DNA of 64,000 bases, taken from positions 61,710,501 to 61,774,500 of the forward strand of contig NC_133024.1 of NCBI RefSeq assembly GCF_048771995.1. The letters are read 5' to 3'. Shown one piece after another: positions 60,757 through 64,000 of the stretch (the first letter of the stretch is position 1; each line of letters begins with the position of its first letter). Below the pieces are notes generated by a model, which was not told the DNA's origin, ran no database searches, and was given only the letters and a program-made list of their open reading frames with translations. The DNA comes from Taeniopygia guttata. Taxonomy: Eukaryota > Chordata > Aves > Passeriformes > Estrildidae. The translations under genes and the position numbers were made by a program.

Positions 60757-61113
60757 TTGAGTGGGCACACTGGGTACAGAGATGGGGCTGCTGTTAGCAG
60801 CAGTGGGATGTGCTGCTGCACGTTTCCTCCAGATGCAGATGGAGCAGCACTGAGCTCAGTCCTGCTGTTCCTTCCACATGAGGTGGATCCCCAAGTGTCA
60901 TGCCCTTTACAGGGCTCACATCATCTCAGACAGCAGCAGATGGCACTGGGTGGCTTGCATGGTGTCTGCAACTCCTTACATGTGTTTCATCCTTCTTCGG
61001 ACTTCAATTTCCTCCTGCAAAGTCACGTCCTGCCACATCTTCTCTTGATGGTGCAGCCACTGGACCACGCCATTTCTTGTATTTCAAAATATCTTAGTGC
61101 CACCAATGCCTGA
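60757..61113 (+). other. Unexplained 118-codon frame in GC-richer sequence
   Basis: The frame has no domain I recognise. The DNA is GC-richer than its flanks and repetitive in feel (GCAGCAGTGGG, CAGCAGCAGATGG), so it may be a decayed mobile element rather than a gene. Confidence 0.2.
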
Positions 61114-61215
61114 AGGCTCCTAATGAGTGAGTACTACTTGCATCAGCTACTGGTGCTGCAGTCACATTCCCAAAAGAGAATTGTCTCTGTCTTCCTGCAG
61201 AGTCACATGGAAAAA

Positions 61216-61866
61216 TGTCCTGGTTTAGGGCAAATTTTGGGAGGAAACCTTTGAATGGGGAGCCTCTAAAAAAGCAAATTCAAACCACCCCTCCCCCAGC
61301 TGGTTCAGGAAAAGATTTCATTGGAAAAAGGTAGAAAAAACTGTTTATTTATTTAACAAGCAAAGTATTCACAAGCACAAAAATGAATATTAAAGAGTAT
61401 AACCTCTTGCTGTTCAGAAGAGATGGCAAATTCAGAAAGCCCTTTTCGTGAGGCATAGCTCAGCTCACTCAGTCTCTTATCGTCCCTCCAATGCTGGAAT
61501 GCAGCATCACTGTGCCTAGTGGGCCACAGGTGTGAGTTCGTGGTGTTCTTATGAGTTTTCTGTCCAGAGCAGGTTTGAACAGTTCTAAGAAAAAGAAAAA
61601 CCGTCCAGGAACTTCTCTGCCTCAGCTAGCTAAAAAAACCCCAACAAAACAGCAAAGGAGAGCTCTCTCTGGCCGTCTGTCCGTCTGCAGATAGCACAGT
61701 CGAGGAGCAGGATGTGGGGGAGCAAGTGAAGTCCCTGATACAAACTCTGCACTTCTTCTCTCCCCTCTTTGCTCTCAGAACCAGTCTTAAAGGTACAGAA
61801 CTCAATATTCAGCATAAACAGAACAAACAATTGGGGATACCAGTGCCATAAAGTCATCCCAGGACA
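61216..61866 (-). mobile_element. Solo LTR with perfect 8-bp terminal inverted repeats (651 bp)
   Basis: The + strand starts TGTCCTGG at 61216 and ends CCAGGACA at 61866, an exact inverted pair and a usual TG...CA LTR boundary. Read on the minus strand it has an AATAAA signal in TGTTAAATAAATAAACAG (complement of about 61342-61359) downstream of a U3-like part, so it points to the minus strand. No retroviral genes adjoin it. The flanks AAAAA and TTAAG do not form an intact target duplication. A 75-codon minus-strand frame inside is incidental. Confidence 0.85.
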
Positions 61867-61869
61867 TTA

Positions 61870-62117
61870 AGACAAGGGGCAACAAATATAAATTGCACTA
61901 GGAGAGCTTTTGTCTTGACATAGAAATCATTTACATTAGGAACAATCATTCACTGGAACAACCTTTCATGGATTGTTGTAGAGTCCCCATCACTGGTGGT
62001 TTTCAAGGTTCATTTGGACAGAGTGCTAGATAATCTTTCCTAGGCTCTTCTGTGAATAGTTGGACCATGAATGGTTTGAAGTCCCTTCCAACATGGGCTG
62101 TTCTACAGTTCTGTGAA
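61870..62117 (+). mobile_element. CR1 LINE 3' end next to the LTR
   Basis: GACAAGGGGCAACAAATATA, TCATTCACTGGAACAACC, GTAGAGTCCCCATCACTGG, GTGCTAGATAATC and CCCTTCCAACATGGGCTG follow the sense CR1 3' end in order. The copy is 5'-truncated within four bases of the LTR end, so the LTR may have inserted into or beside it. Confidence 0.9.
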
Positions 62118-62427
62118 ATCTGTATGGGTGTGCTGCCACAGAATTGTAGCAAGAGTGAGTGCTATGTGCCTTTTTCCCAGCCCATTGGTTAGAATGCAGC
62201 TTTGGCAGAGAGGACATCTTCAGGAAGGATTATTTGCTGTGGTTTTTATTTCCAAAGCAAGTTGTCCCTGTATGCATATACCTGACTTGAGTATTTCCCT
62301 TCCAGGACTATTGCTTAATGACAAGCAGCATGAGCCAAATGATCTACAGAGAACAGAGGGTTTTGTTGTTGGTTTGTGTGGAGGTTTTTTTTGCAGGAAA
62401 ATATGGGGGGAATAAAAGGCTCAAAGG

Positions 62428-62580
62428 AAGATTGTGGAGTCTCCCACTCTGGAGATATTCAAAACCCACCTGGATGCACGCCTCTGTAACCTCCTCCAAG
62501 TGACCCTTCCTGGGCAGGGAAACTGGACTAAATGATCTCCAGAGGGCACTTCCAACCCAAACAATTCTGTCACTCTGATA
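62428..62580 (+). mobile_element. Short CR1 LINE 3' end
   Basis: CTCTGGAGATATTCAAAACC, CACCTGGATGC, GGACTAAATGATCTCCAGAG and CACTTCCAACCC, ending ATTCTGTCACTCTGAT, are the sense CR1 terminus. About 150 bases remain, a separate insertion from the one 310 bases upstream. Confidence 0.9.
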
Positions 62581-64000
62581 AGACTGGAAATAAAGGAGTG
62601 GAAGTAGGAAGGGCAGGGAGGAAAGAGAGCTGGAATAGCACAGGGAAGCTAAGAGGACCGTGGTTCAGCACTTTTCCATGCTCTCATTTTATCTGGAAGT
62701 TGTGCTTTGGAAGTTCTTCTTTACTTGTGCCAGTGGTATGTGTAAACCACTAGATAGCAGGCAACTACAAAAAGCAGTAACTCATTAAAATGGACATGAT
62801 ACTCCACAACAAGAAGAAAATGTTACTGGGCCCTTTTAAGAGAAAACCACTATAGAAATGAGTTTGCCAGTAGCACTTGCAAGGATCAGAAAGATTCTTG
62901 GTGCAGTTTGCCAGGGCCTTTTTCAGCAGTTCTTCATAGAAAACTGTTTATTTTTACAGTGTACAAAACAGTCCTACTTGGCTTTGAAGCCACTGAGAGA
63001 TGAGGTATCTGTCCCAGTGGGCTTACAGAATAACTACAAACAGTGACATTCTCAGACGTCCTCATACTTGTGTCCATGTGTTCTGTTCCATGTGTGTGTG
63101 AGTATTTTCAACTCTGCCAAAGTGTAACCACACAAATCTTACTGGGCAGAAGGGGAGTTGTGTATCTGAATTCTGTCCAGGGGTTTGGAAGCACTGAGCT
63201 TAAACTGTGTATAAAGCTTAAAGTGTGTATAAACAGTGTGTTTTTTGGTTGACATAACCTAAGCCATTAGGCTCACAATACCTGGTCTCCATGAGTGAAG
63301 GGAAGGGCTTGGGAAGCTGCAATGGGTAAACACCTGGCTGCACATCTGATGCCAACAGGAATCAGGCATTGACAACTATGGAACCCGCTTTGAGGATTGA
63401 GACCTGCTAGGAACAGGTGGAACGCATCTGAAAAAGTGGAGAGTCTGCCCAAATGGAGAGTTGTGGCAGATTGATACAAGCTTAGGAACAAAGCAGGGAA
63501 GATGCAGAGAGGGATTATTGTCTATGTGAAGAAGCCTTTTGGCTGTATGGAGCTCCTCTGTGGAAGAGATGGGCTTGTTTTTGTCCCCATTTGTGAGGTG
63601 GAGAACATAGCCACCATCTGTGCTCCAAGTTGTCACTTTTCAGGGGGGAAAGTTGAATAGATTGCACTCTTTCATTAAAAATCTGGATCCTACTCAAGAT
63701 TTTGCAGTTTAATAGCCAAGAATTAATTCGCCCTGCTGGCTACAATATAGTGGATGGTGAGGGTGGTCCATCAGGAGTACACTGAGCCCTTATCATGCCT
63801 TTTTCTCACACCCATTGCTTCCTGGGATGGTCCGTGCTCTTTACACCTGGGTTTGGCAGCGCTTCATGGTTCGCTTATGGCCCACTGTCCTGACACTGTC
63901 ACTAACTTTTTTTACCTCCTTCAGCACCCTATCACCTTCAAGTATTACTAGAAAACATTTTGGACATTTTGCCAAGTTGTTGTAAAAGATGTATTTGCAG
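62581..64000. other. 3' end of the window, no gene recognised
   Basis: At 63390-63480 there are faint phrases that might be a decayed internal CR1 piece (GGAACGCATCTGAAAAAGTG), but this is too weak to call. No exon of the neighbouring genes expected from human synteny was recognised. Confidence 0.45.

Noticed and set aside
61630..61857. 75-codon minus-strand frame as a gene
   Set aside because: It lies inside the solo LTR at 61216-61866.
63273..63700. Minus-strand frames and a possible internal CR1 piece
   Set aside because: One phrase near 63420 resembles CR1 coding sequence, but no continuous match or protein motif was found.
54389..64000. Exons of neighbouring genes expected from human synteny (such as a guanylate cyclase beta-2 or FAM124A)
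   Set aside because: No recognisable domain sequence on either strand; they probably lie beyond the window.

Overview
The window is vertebrate nuclear DNA, almost certainly from a songbird. It is AT-rich and mostly non-coding, with long introns, one sharp CpG island, CR1 LINE fragments of several ages, and solo LTRs that resemble songbird endogenous-retrovirus families. There is no bacterial or phage gene structure, and I recognise no tRNA, rRNA or CRISPR array.

The window holds one clear protein-coding gene, RNASEH2B, on the + strand (start codon 15926, stop ending 53757). It encodes the B subunit of ribonuclease H2, the heterotrimer that removes ribonucleotides from DNA and degrades RNA:DNA hybrids. 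I could place all eleven coding exons with matching splice phases. The product is 313 residues, or 312 with an alternative acceptor; human RNASEH2B is 312. Its C-terminal PCNA-binding (PIP) motif is intact. Intron 2 has a non-canonical GC donor, and intron 4 ends in a NAGNAG tandem acceptor.

Layout. 1-15.0 kb: gene-poor 5' flank with two solo LTRs (7938-8975 and 9780-10349, both minus), a CR1 fragment and simple repeats. 15.05-15.68 kb: a third LTR, on the + strand, running straight into the CpG island (about 15.6-16.24 kb) that holds exon 1. 16.0-53.65 kb: the RNASEH2B introns, which carry a 1.2-kb CR1 with a reverse-transcriptase remnant (36.55-37.73 kb), an older CR1 (about 46.98-47.76 kb), a young CR1 3' end (48.09-48.47 kb), short tandem duplications and a perfect RFX X-box palindrome (42335). 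53.65-54.39 kb: last exon and 3' UTR with AATAAA. 54.4-64 kb: 3' flank with a possible alternative terminal exon (56970-57110), a pair of adjacent palindromic MITE-like elements (57218-57514), two unexplained ORFs (60.3-61.1 kb), a 651-bp solo LTR with perfect 8-bp terminal inverted repeats (61216-61866) and two CR1 3' ends.

I found no wholly new biological system. The most interesting leads are the LTR abutting the RNASEH2B promoter, the GC-AG and NAGNAG splice sites, the candidate alternative last exon, and the palindromic element pair. Repeat-family assignments and comparisons with human rest on remembered consensus features, not on a search.
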